DNA of 64,000 bases, taken from contig OY986440.1 of NCBI GenBank assembly GCA_963920525.1, positions 12,672,680 to 12,736,679 of the forward strand. Direction: 5' to 3'. This document shows, in pieces, positions 32,632-43,371 of the stretch; position 1 is the first letter of the stretch; each line of letters begins with the position of its first letter. Position numbers and translations under genes: made by a program. The notes under the pieces are model-generated. The model saw only the letters and a program-made list of their open reading frames with translations, had not been told where the DNA came from and did not search any database. This DNA is from Dichetophora obliterata. Taxonomy: Eukaryota; Arthropoda; Insecta; Diptera; Sciomyzidae.

Positions 32632-33815
32632 ATGAATAGAATTTTTCGAAAGTATTTTCCTCTGATGGTTGCCTTGCTGTCGGAAGCACAAGCTCTTGAT
32701 GTTTTTTATAAATTCATGCTTTTCCTAAATGTAGGACGGAAAGTAAGTACTACTGCTGTTTTTCTTCTTTTGGAAAGTGGCTTTGAAATAATCATTCCTT
32801 TAAGGGTATCACCTACATGCGGCCGAGGGTCTATTCCGAAACATTACATGCCTTAATGAATGGAGACAATGCAGTGACAAAAATGCATTTACGAGTATCT
32901 GCCAGCTCTTTTCGGAAAATTGTAGTGTTTATCCCAGCGAAGCATCATGGATGGTCCAAGGAATATGAAGTGATATGCTTCCTATATTGGATGGCGTGTG
33001 GATGCAGCTATCGAGTGGCAGGAGGTTTTATGGGAATGAGTCGCTATACTGTGCGGAATATAGTCCACAAAATGAATAATGAAATCATGAAGCTACGACA
33101 TGTCATAAACCAGGGAGATACTGCAGATTATGCTAGAATTGGTGCAAAGTTTTGCAGAAAAAGTAAAACAATAGTTTTTAGAAATTTTATTGGTGCAATT
33201 GATGGTACTCATATCCGTGTTCAATGTCCGGCTAAAAAACACGATGAGTACATTAACCATAAAAAATTCTACTCCATACAAGTGCAAGCCGTGGTTGACT
33301 CTGATTATAAATTCACGAGTGTGTTTATTGGGTTCCCTGGATCAGTGCATGACACGCGTGTTTTTTTAAACAGTTCACTTTACAACAATGGATCCTACCC
33401 TCCAAGTGGATACTTCTTGTTTGGTGACAAAGGTTATCCTTGCCAAGTTCATCCAGTAGGTGTCATAACCCCATTCAAAGAGCCTTGCAGCAGCAATCAA
33501 AAGCGGTTCAATGCGGCTCATAGCAAGGCCAGAATAACTGTTGAATGCGCGTTTGGCATGGTGAAGCAAAGATGGAGGAACATTTTTAATAGAGATTTGG
33601 AATTACACATCGAAAATTGCATAAAAACTACGTTCTCTGCATTTGTGTTGCACAATATTTGCATTCTACAGGAAGATTTCGAACCCTTTAGCGATTTTGT
33701 TTTAGAAGATGATCACCCAAATCAAGAGGAAGCTGTACTTTCCGATTCTGCAGAAGGCTTAAGAGTTAGAAATGAATTGTTAAATGAGTTTTTATCATCT
33801 TCAATTATTGAATAA
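32632..33815 (+). CDS. HARBI1-like PIF/Harbinger transposase, two exons, apparently intact
   Basis: Exon 1 is 32632-32742 (MNRIFRKYFPLMVALLSEAQ...). A 62-base intron with donor GTAAGT and acceptor TTTAAG leads to exon 2 at 32805-33815, keeping frame through GITYMRPRVYSETL. The product would be 373 residues, close to the usual HARBI1 length. The DDE nuclease residues are visible: GAIDGTHIRVQCP (first Asp), FLFGDKGYP (second Asp) and ECAFGMVKQRW (Glu). An AATAAA signal lies at 33859. No stop or frameshift is seen, unlike almost every other transposase here. The enzyme cuts and pastes DNA at TWA sites; family members usually need a Myb/SANT partner protein, which I do not find nearby. Confidence 0.88.
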
Positions 33816-33859
33816 TGGATTTAAAAATTATATTTGAAGTTATTCATTTCTTATTATCA

Positions 33860-34645
33860 ATAAATGTCCTTTTTCATGTATAATGAAAAAAACAAGTTCA
33901 GCAAAAAAAATTAATTGATTTTAATGATGGAAGCTATTGAAGCTATGGAAGCCGTTTAATAGCACACTAGTTCGCATTTTCAATACAAAAAAAATTTACC
34001 AACGTTTTGTTACGTTTTTTATTTTCATGCATATTAAATATATTTATGTTTATATAAGAAAAAATAGCAGATTAAATAAATTTATTATATTCATAGACAA
34101 TATATTATAAATTCATGATTTCACAATGTGTGAACTCTTAGGCTAGCCGGAATTTTTTAAAAAATTGATTTTGTTGGGCAAAACCCAACTATTCTTATTG
34201 GCAAGTTTTTTGTTGCTATGAATTGTCTAACACATACAATTCCAGATATAAAGCTCCAAAAATTATTACTATTAGTTTGGTAAATTTTGATTATTTTGTT
34301 TACTTTGGTTCAAATAACTGCCACGTTAACAAAGATAGTCCGATTTTGATGCTATGAATTTTTTGGAAAGGAATCCAGATGCACTATTAATGTAGATAGT
34401 TATGGCGACTGAAGTCGAAATTGTATCGCAATGTATTAAAAAAAGTCGCATAAATCTCAAACGAGCAGATTTCTCAACATATTTTATACTGATAGTAACC
34501 ATTTTTAAAGCTTAATTTTTGATTTTTTTACGCTTATAAAAATTCATAGAAACAAAAAAAATGGCCACACAAAAAGTGGTTTTTGTTCTAGACAGACATT
34601 TTAAAAAAAAAAAAATTTACATTCAATACATAAAACTGAATCAAT
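33860..34645. other. Harbinger 3' noncoding sequence
   Basis: AT-rich with no open frames of interest. It contains the polyadenylation signal of the transposase and then unassigned sequence up to the Helentron start. Confidence 0.5.
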
Positions 34646-35071
34646 TATCTATATATTATAAAAGAAAGTGTCCGAATGCGATGTAATCCCATAACTCGAG
34701 ATCGGCCGAACCGATTTGGATAATTTTTTTTTTTAAATGTTAGTTTTAGTCCAAGTTAGGTTTTTAAGGAAAGAAAAATTGACCACGCCCACTTTTGCGC
34801 CCACTTTTTTGATTTATCTAAAATCGGAAAACGGCTGGACCGATTTGGATAATTTTTTTTTCAAATGTTCATAGTAATCCAATTTAAGTGTTTACTGAAA
34901 GAAAAATTGACCACGCCCACTTTTGCGCCCACATTTTTTCGATTTATCTAAAATCGGAAAACGGCTGGACCGATTTGGATAATTTTTTTTCAAATGTTCG
35001 TAGTAATCCAATTTAAGTGTTTACTGAAAGAAAAATTGACCACGCCCACTTTTGCGCCCACTGTTTTGATA
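34646..35071 (+). repeat. Helentron 5' part with 121-bp tandem repeats
   Basis: It begins ATCTATATATTATAAAAGAA near 34649 and holds three tandem units of about 121 bases sharing GGACCGATTTGGATAATTTT and GACCACGCCCACTTTTGCGC. It is cut off at 35072 by the start of a second Helentron. Confidence 0.75.
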
Positions 35072-36079
35072 TCTATATATATAAAATTAAGTGGCAAAAC
35101 TTCCTGTTCGCATACTCCTCCTAGACGGCTTGCCCGATTTCAATGAAATTTTCAGGGGTGATTGGGGTCTGTGTGGAGGGTGCACATAAGAAATTGCATG
35201 TGTGTATCTTTGCACGTTTTGTGCCACACCCCCTTTTGTCGCCCACAAATCAATAAAAATGCTGTATTTAAGACGGTTTTGGTCGTATTAAATTAAAATT
35301 TGGTACACCCAGAGAAAAACGTCATGGTAAAACTAAATATGAACATACTTGATTCTTGAACTAGTTGAATTTAATATGAAACACTTTATTTGAACTAAAA
35401 ACGTATTCATATAAATAAATGAATATGAATGCAATTTAAATTAACGTATACAAAACTTAATTATTGGTACATACAATTTAATTCAAAGAGCAATATTTCT
35501 TGAATCAATTATGCGCATATTTACCAAAGAATTTTAGATTGAAATATGTTTCATATTACATTTAAATATATTAAAAATTTAAATTTAAGTGATAACGTAT
35601 TAAAGTCAAGGTGTTACACACACACTTTTAAAAATTTAATATGAAACCAATTGATTCCAATAAAAACATATTTAAAACTATAATGAACTATAAATCCAAT
35701 TGAATTCAATGTGGAAATTATTTCATTTCTTATATGTACATATATTCAATATTAATTGTAAAGTGGAATAATTTATAACTAAATTGTGTATGTATTTAAT
35801 GATATATTATTGGATATAAATATTTATATTATTGTTTAATGCTACATTTATATATTTAAAAAATTAAAATTTAAGTGTGAACATATTTAAATCAAAGTGC
35901 TTCATATTCATATTAAAAATTTGATATGAAACACTTTAATTCAACTAAAAACATGTTATAATACATAAATAAATATGAATGCAGTATAATTTGAAGTGTA
36001 AAGGCTTATTTTTAATACAAATATGTATATATTATTGAATTTTAAGTAAAATCGTATAAAATATTAAGCACATGTTTGG

Positions 36080-36200
36080 CCCCACTTATACATATATTTG
36101 AATATTTACCCCACAGTCAAACATGGAAAGGATTATGTTATGGTGTAGGCTGTATGGCAGCAAATGGGGCTGGTGAATATGAAGCACTCTTTTTATAGCT
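36080..36200 (+). pseudogene. Tc1-type transposase fragment
   Basis: PTVKHGKDYVMV followed after an indel by CMAANGAGEYEAL matches the Tc1 family segment after the first catalytic Asp (usually VKHGGGSVMVWGCM). About 100 bases long and clearly dead. Confidence 0.6.
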
Positions 36201-36584
36201 ATTAACATATTTAAATAGTTAAATGAAAGCATTAAAATGTTCAAATCAAAGTTGAAATTTGAAACACTTAATCGGAAAACAACAAAAGCCACTAAAATCA
36301 GCTTAAAAAAACGATACGTATAGAAAAAGTGCACAGCAACAGCAATAACTAAACTGTTACAAAAAATTGTGTCACAAGCGCAAGTTTAACCTTGACGCCA
36401 AGTGAAGCCAATTACAATAAAAAAGGTTCATAATTAACAGAAACAAAAGAAAATCGAAAAAGGCTGTGCTGTACTTCCAAAAATCGCATCGCAAATTTGA
36501 AGAGCAGAAAGAACATTAATAGTGCTTTTGCATTCTTTTAACGTAGATTTGATTTTACTGTTGTCGTGCATGATGAAATTATAT

Positions 36585-37563
36585 ACAGACAGCGTTGCCA
36601 TATTCATAGTTTTAACTGTAAATTAAAGTTTTTCAAACAGGCTTTCAGATTAAAAAAAGAAATGAACCTATTCAACTCATAATAACACCACTATCGGAGA
36701 CAATCGACTTCAGAAAACATTGAGTAAAATTTTATGTTAAAGTATGGACACGAAAAATGTTGGTCAATAGAAAAGGGTTATAGCAAAAAGATATGCAAGG
36801 TATTTTTAAATTTTTTATTTTATTTTGTACTTTATTAAGAGCACTTCATATAAGTATAAAACAAATATCAATTCTCTTTATTATAAATAAAATGGCGTAA
36901 ATTAGAGTTGTTTCCTTTCATAAGACGATGGACATCAGTTTTTGTAACGCTATTTGCTGCTTTCTGCCAATTACTTTTAAACTTGCGCTCATTTTAATGT
37001 ATTTTTCATTTTTTACAATTTTCTTTTAACATTTCCCAGTATTTTTCAATCGGTCGCAATTGAGGACAGTTCGGTGGGTTGTGGTCCCTCTGAACAAAAT
37101 GTAGCCCGTGACTTTCATACCAGTTTTTGATAAATTTATTAAATTTAATACATTTTTATGTATTCTTTTTATGGAGATCTTTTGTTCTTAAAATACCACA
37201 AAGTGCGGGAATATGTTTTCTATATTTCTGAGTTTTGTTTTATTTACATAAATTACCGAACATATTCTTTCTATGTTTGCAGTGGCTAATGGAGTGAGCA
37301 GCCGAAACATATTTTCCCCAAAAGAGTCAACTTTTCACAACCATAAATTTTTATACCCCCACGGTAAGTATTTAAAACAGCTGTAAATGAAACTCACAAT
37401 TATAAAGATTCAAGTGCAAAAATCACAAATGTTAAATTCAAAATTATTTCAACCTCTTTTTACTAGATATAAATAGTTTATTACTATTTCATTTTCTACT
37501 TCTATGCTCAGAATAATTTGAAATTTAGTGCACGTAGGTGAATATGGCAACGCTGCCCAGTTA
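36585..37563 (-). mobile_element. Tc1-like element remnant
   Basis: Inverted ends: CAGACAGCGTTGCCATATTC near 36585 and GAATATGGCAACGCTGCCCA near 37530-37552. TA dinucleotides lie at both borders. The minus strand between encodes a transposase C-terminus. Confidence 0.6.
36880..37150 (-). pseudogene. Tc1-like transposase C-terminal fragment
   Basis: The minus strand reads NKFIKNWYESHGLHFVQRDH and then NPPNCPQLRPIEKYWEMLKE, the final catalytic Glu region of Tc1-like transposases (PxLxPIExxW). After a stop near 37010 the frame partly resumes with KAANSVTKTDVHRLM. The first two catalytic Asp regions are not found. Confidence 0.75.
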
Positions 37564-37593
37564 GTCACGTGACTCTTGCTGCGGAGTACATAC

Positions 37594-39088
37594 CAGGGAT
37601 GGAATTGGACCTTTTGAGAATGTGCCGAATTGAAGAGAAAAATTGTGCCTTTTGGAAGAAAATAGCGCTGTCTTTTTTTGCATCAAAAATTGTATTTTGA
37701 CATATCGCGCTCATTGCATGCCATGATAGAACAACCAGGTAGTATTAATAGCTACGTTAACTTGTTACTTTGGGATAATAGTGTCAAATAAAAGTATTGC
37801 AATCACACCAAGAAGTAAAAGGGGATTTTCTGGTCTTTACTTTTGTCATGATCTCTACATATACATATGAAGTAAGAAATATTTCTGCTGCTAGTTACTT
37901 CTGTTAAATTCTATGACAAAGACTACATTTAAGTTTTGAGAAGTTTATAATATAGGTGTCCTTATTTTTATCAAATTGTTTAATTCATTTATTAATCAGT
38001 CAAACATTAAAACGTTAAATCATTTTCTTCATATTGTTTTTCTTATCGGATGATTACATTGCTTTTCAGCAACACTCTCAACCTGACCCTCTCTGATTTG
38101 GTTTAAACTTTGTATACACGTAGTGTTGACTACAATTTAGAAAATCAGTTTATAATTTTTATTTTTTTCGAGTGGTTACTGAGTTACGGGTACTCAAAAA
38201 TTAAAAAAAAAACGGTTTTTTTCTTGTAGATTGTTATTCAATTTTTGAAAATTGAAATTTAATTCTAGCCAGCACTACGTGTATACAAAGTTTAAACAAA
38301 ATCGGAGGGTCAGGTTGAGAATTTAATTTTTTTTGGCGAAAAGCAATGGAATCACTCAATGCAGAAACCAAATTTTTGATGCAATGAGGCAAAAAATTTG
38401 CTATTTATCAATGTTTATTACTTGGCTTATATCAAGTTCAACGACAAGATAAATAATTCTTTGTTGTTTTCTCATTTCAAATAATACAGAAAGCAACATT
38501 GTTTGCACCTACTCGCTTCATTTTGACACTATATGCCCAAAATGACAGTTTATCCCTAGCTGATTTTCAGGGAATAATAATACCTTGTCATTCTACATGA
38601 TTGCATGGAAAATTTTCACAACTTGAAATAAGGCATTTTTAAGATAAGTACGCAAAAAGAATTGCTATTAATATTTCTGTTTATGCTTCAAGATTCAAGA
38701 TCTTATTTGCGTTCAAACAACGGTGATGCCACTACTTTTGTCACGCTGTCTTTATGGAAACGAGTAATTTAACCCTTTCAATGGCTAGGCTAAAATAAGA
38801 ACAAAATCTAAAAAGATGAAAAAACATACCGTTAATTTTTACCTGCACTAGTTACGTTTTGCAAGCTTGTACAAACAAAAATAATCGAATGTATTTAATA
38901 TGTATGAGATCTGGTTTTTGAACCAGAATTTATACCAAAATTGTGAAAATAAGGAATTTTTGAAACTTGAAAATGCTTATAGTCTGAGATATTGAAATAT
39001 TATAGAAAGGAAAAGGCACGTGCCAAAAGTGCCGTCTGATCTCAAAAGTGGGAAAAAAAGCACAATTGTGCGTACTTTTCTATCCCTG
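37594..39088. mobile_element. Nonautonomous hAT element (1495 bp)
   Basis: The perfect 8-bp duplication GTACATAC flanks both sides (37586-37593 and 39089-39096). Inverted termini are CAGGGATGGAA and CAGGGATAGAA. The interior lacks a transposase but includes GTGCC...GGCAC-rich ends and a nested 300-bp palindromic element. Confidence 0.88.
38050..38355. repeat. Palindromic MITE nested in the hAT element
   Basis: CATTGCTTTTC...CTCAACCTGACCCTC near 38058 and its complement near 38308-38352, together with TTTAAACTTTGTATACACGT and its complement (ACGTGTATACAAAGTTTAAA), form long imperfect arms around an AT-rich centre. Confidence 0.75.
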
Positions 39089-39096
39089 GTACATAC

Positions 39097-39569
39097 AAAT
39101 CCATAAACACAAGAAAGAAAGAAAAAAAAAAACAACGAACAAAATCGGGTAACGTAGCAGGTTTTTATTTAATGGGGTCAACACGGAAGATAACAAACCT
39201 ACAATATATGAATATTTTAACGAACTGAAAAATATTTATAATTTATTTTGGACAAGTGTTGTTTTTTAAATATCCTTATTTCATTTAAAAAAACCTAAAT
39301 TGAATAAGAAAATTACGACATTTTAAAATCGTCGCACCTTACAAATAAATTGTAACTACGTTTGTGACTACAAGCTCGAACTACGTCGCAAGAACAACTT
39401 ATGTGTATATCATTTTATCATGGTTGTCGTGTGTTGTCGTACTCCTTTTATGCACGTCTTTTCTTTTCACTGAGCTTGATGCAAATCAATCGTTCGAAGA
39501 TAATTCAGTCATTTTCAATTGCGCGATCTGTGCAGTAGGTTAGTTCAGCGCGGTCAGTTCAGTGCAGGA
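39097..39569. other. Putative 5' region of the SAM-domain gene
   Basis: No coding sequence. TTAGTTCAGCGCGGTCAGTT-type sequence just before the ATG at 39570 could include an initiator (TCAGTT), but this is only suggestive. Confidence 0.35.
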
Positions 39570-40415
39570 ATGTCGAGAAGCGCAAGTCCAACCGATGAAG
39601 CAAAACTACAAAATGTTTTGGAAGTCTTCAATTTAAATTATATTTTTGAAACTTTAAAATGTAAGTAAAGTGGATACTTTAATTTATCTGTTATATATTT
39701 GTTAAACTTATAATACATTTTTATTATTCACATATTAGCTCATGGAGTAACTTATCGCTGTCTGCAGTATCTTTCAAAAGACGATATAAAAGATGCCATT
39801 CCAAACATTGCTTTAAGAGCAAAATTCAGGGAAAAGCTATTTGTTTGGCGGAAGAAGGAGGTTTGTTACATGAAAGCTCACATTGTTCACCTCTGGATAT
39901 ATAGTATGATACCAGCAGATAAAGAAATACATTTGTTGTGGTTTTAAGTTAAGATATTCAGGACTTATACACTTTTTAAAGATATCCATAGATGAACAAT
40001 ATGGCTTTTAATACTCCAGCTTCCAAAAATTAAAACTAAACACCTGTTTATATGGCACAGTTTGGCATTATCGATGAAACGTTATCACTGGATTCTAATG
40101 TAAAATCATGGCTGCAGAAAACTATATCTTCAACTTCAACTTCACAATCTAAGCAACTGGAACTTCCACTGGTAAACCCCTAATGCCACTTTATACTTTT
40201 GCGACAAAAACTGCAATGCTTCGCTAAAAATTAAATTACACAAAATATAATAGAGATATCGACTAACAGTTTTTGTATTAAATAGAAAAAGTATCGTATA
40301 TAAAAAAGTGTTGTTAAAAGTGTTAAATGAGAATCGCGTGTTTACAGTATGTAGTGCAAAAATTATTCAAATCAGACAACTTTTCCGATAAGTTTTTTTA
40401 AAACAACCAGTCCTA

Positions 40416-40707
40416 TCACTGAGTCCCGCCGTTTTAAGATATCGTAGAAACTACGAAAAAGGCATTACTGGATTCATTCGTAGCGCTATTCGCAAGATTT
40501 TTGAAGTAATTTGTTACGACGTGTTTTGATTTTCAGAGAAAATTTTAATAAATTTTATATAGTAAAAGTTCCTTGCGAATTTCATTTCAAAATTTTCTCA
40601 GACAGCCAAAGCACGTCGTAAAAAATTACTTTAAAAATTCTACGAATGAACTTATTGATACCTTTTTCGTAGTTTCTACGATATCGTAATAATACGGAAC
40701 TCAGTGA
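40416..40707. mobile_element. TA-flanked MITE in intron 3
   Basis: TCACTGAGTCCCG (40416) and its near-complement CGGAACTCAGTGA (ending 40707) are flanked by TA on both sides. The inner arms GATATCGTAGAAACTACGAA and its complement near 40670 make a long hairpin. TA duplication suggests a mariner-type MITE. Confidence 0.8.
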
Positions 40708-41910
40708 TAAGGCTGAATAAGTTTTTTAACAATAGGTCTGTTCGCGAACTTTTTCAGTAAAAACTTGCCAATAAGAATTTTTTCTGAGTAAGAAAATCTG
40801 GAAAGCACCCGGACATAAAATTTTTAAAAATTTTCAATGTACGTCCAACTGTCGGAATAGTTAAACACCTCTTAATAGTTAAATAGTTTACCACACCACT
40901 TACTTCATCGGCAGTAGAAAGTCGTTTTTATTTGGTTTTATTGGTTTTAATTGTCGATGGGTACTCTCTTATATTTTTTGCATAATTTAATTTTCAGCGA
41001 TGCATTACAGCTTTTATCGAAAAGATAGAAAGTGACCTTAAATAAATTTCACTGCTTAAAAGAAAAATTTCATACAATTTTAAGGATGTTCGTTCAATTG
41101 TTGAGAATTCTTCTAAAGGCAAAAGCATATTGAGTGTATATGAAAGAACATCCCAATTATCAAATAAACATAGAGAGGAGCTAATCACATTGATTGTAGA
41201 AGAAGCTAACTGCAACGAAATAATTTTCAAGACGTCGGATTATCCTTCACTTGTTCGTCAAATTGTTGCAATATTTCCAAACGAAAGTGAAGCAAAAGTA
41301 AATATTTTTAAATTTTAAAAAATATTTAAATTTTCAAATTTTTAAATATTTTCAGGATATTTATTTCATTCCTCGTGCTGGTCGGAAGAACCCAGGCGGA
41401 AAATTGTATTCCAAATACACGAATGCACGATCTAAACGATTAAGACACGACGGCAAACCAGAATCTTCTGAAGATAATCCAACAACTTCATTAGTGGATA
41501 ATGAATTCGACGAAAAAATTGGAAGAGCTTTAAAAGAAAAATTGAAAAGAGAGTTCTCTGATTGGGATGAAGTTATTGATAAATGGACCAAGACCCACCA
41601 TTTGCGTAGAAAGGATTTATCAAGTTTCGAACCAGCCGAATTTTTAAAAGAATGGCCAAAATATAGTGATGCAAGAGCAGTAGATTTGGTAAGTACCAGT
41701 TTTAGATTTCTTAGGCTACGGCTAAAAACGACTTAAATAAGAAATTTATTTTTTATTTAAAATTTCAAGAATGAAAATTACATTTCTAGACGTCTTCCTA
41801 TAAAATTGGCCAATCCCATTTCAGTTGACATGGAGAAAAATTTAAATGATTCCACAAAAATCCAATACTTAGAAATTGTGTAAACTTAATTTGGTAATTT
41901 TGAAATAATT

Positions 41911-42091
41911 GCACTTTACAGCCCACGCCCCTTTTTTCAAAATTTGTATTTAGAGCCCCTTAATTATAGAACTTTTTTTAATTAAAGAATTCTATCTCCC
42001 TATTTCTATTTTTGCATTTTTGGACTTAGGAGGTCCATATACATTTAATAAAAATGGAAAAAAAATTATTTACGCGTGGGCTGTAAACTGC
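41911..42091. mobile_element. Short MITE in intron 5
   Basis: Ends GCACTTTACAGCCCACGC and GCGTGGGCTGTAAACTGC are inverted. The inner right part (ATTTTTGGACTTAGGAGG...) is shared with the larger MITE at 55102-55633, so the two are one family. Confidence 0.7.
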
Positions 42092-43022
42092 ACTTATGCC
42101 GTCTTTTTTTTAATCATAATATCAGTAATATGAAGTGTAATAAGTTTAAGTCTATTCCTCTAAAATATATACATATTTTATTTTAAAAAGTCCTTAAGTT
42201 ATTGCTAGTTATAAGACGTGCAGGTCTGTATTAGTTTTTTGAAATTAGCGGCCTAAAGGTTTCAGTACGCTCGGCATAGTACCAATACGCTACTTATGAA
42301 ACCACCGCTATAATTTCAATTAAAACGAGGTTACATGTAACTGGCAGACATACGTTAGCGGATAACAATCAATACAAGGAACACAGGAATTGAATATTAC
42401 TATGCGTTTTTCAAATTTTTTGCTTTTTTATACAATTTATTTCAAAGTATTGTTTTTATTACAATTTTTCCCTTGCCAATTTAAATGGACTTTGCAGTTT
42501 TAATGAAAAACCATTTCAGATCAGAATAGATTTCAACATTTTATACCCAGGAAAAGAATTTTTACTTTCTTGCAAATGGGAAAGCTTCAAAAGTCGAATA
42601 ATAGTTTATTACAAGGCAAACATAAGCAACGCCAATTGCAAAAACATCTTAGCAGAGTTAGAACAAGCTGTATCTATTGGTAATATATATGCCTGCAGAA
42701 ACATAAAACATTTTATAAAGAATAAATTTCTTTGACATTTCATTGCAGATTCATCAGACTATATTTTTACCATTCTTTTACCTTCCGTTCTTCTACCTTC
42801 GTGCTATTACAAGGATAGGCATGGAATAAAAAAGAAAACAACTTTGCTTGATGCACAGGAGACTTTTGTGCTGCGATTACCTACATTAGGTAACTACGAG
42901 GTGAAAATTCAGGAGATCATCAACAAAAATTATCACAATTGTTTAACTATTCAACCATTTATTATTGTTGAAGGCGTAAGTTATTTAGACGTCAATTCTT
43001 TTTATGTGTATTTTGATAAAAA

Positions 43023-43316
43023 TTTATATAAATTAAATTAATTTATCGAATGTGTAGATATTTGTTTTATTATTTTTAACACCTTAAATCTAAAGTATCC
43101 TACAGCTTCACAACTACCGTGGTTATTTATTCAAAAATTTTTCTACGAAATTAACACATGCTACGACGCAAAATCTGCAAATATGACTGCCCTTTTGACT
43201 TTTATGAAAAATTAACACTTATGTATTCAGCACTACTTTCTTTACTTCAGATATAAGGTGTTAAAATTAGTAAAACAAATGTCTACGCATTCGATAAATT
43301 AATTTAATTTATATAA
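43023..43316. repeat. 73-bp inverted repeat between the two CACTA genes
   Basis: 43023-43095 (TTTATATAAATTAAATTAAT...) pairs with 43244-43316 at roughly 90 percent identity; the arms carry TTTATCGAATG and ATTCGATAAAT and the AACACCTTA/TAAGGTGTTA edge. The left arm overlaps the last codons and stop of the SAM-domain gene, the right arm lies just before the transposase start. Confidence 0.85.
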
Positions 43317-43371
43317 AATCAAAAAAACATTAGCATACAATCTTTTTTTTATATTTTTTTAAGAAAACAAA

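Larger units (their letters stand above)
39570..43041 (+). pseudogene. SAM-domain second gene of the CACTA-like element, seven exons, one in-frame stop
   Basis: Exons I infer: 39570-39660, 39739-39860, 40061-40171, 40998-41297, 41356-41688, 42520-42679, 42749-43041. All phases agree and would give 469 residues. Donors are GTAAGT-like, except GTTTGT after exon 2; acceptors are mostly pyrimidine-CAG. Exons 1-2 form a SAM-like domain (DDIKDAIPNIALRAKFREKL). Exon 5 has IPRAGRKNPGGKLYSKYTNA and a basic/acidic region. Exons 6-7 have IDFNILYPGK, TLLDAQETFVLRLPTLG and PFIIVEGVSYLDVNSFYVYF. This architecture recurs in animal EnSpm/CACTA elements as a companion protein. TAA at 41043 in exon 4 interrupts the frame, so it is either dead or differently spliced. 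MITEs sit in introns 3 and 5. Confidence 0.75.
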
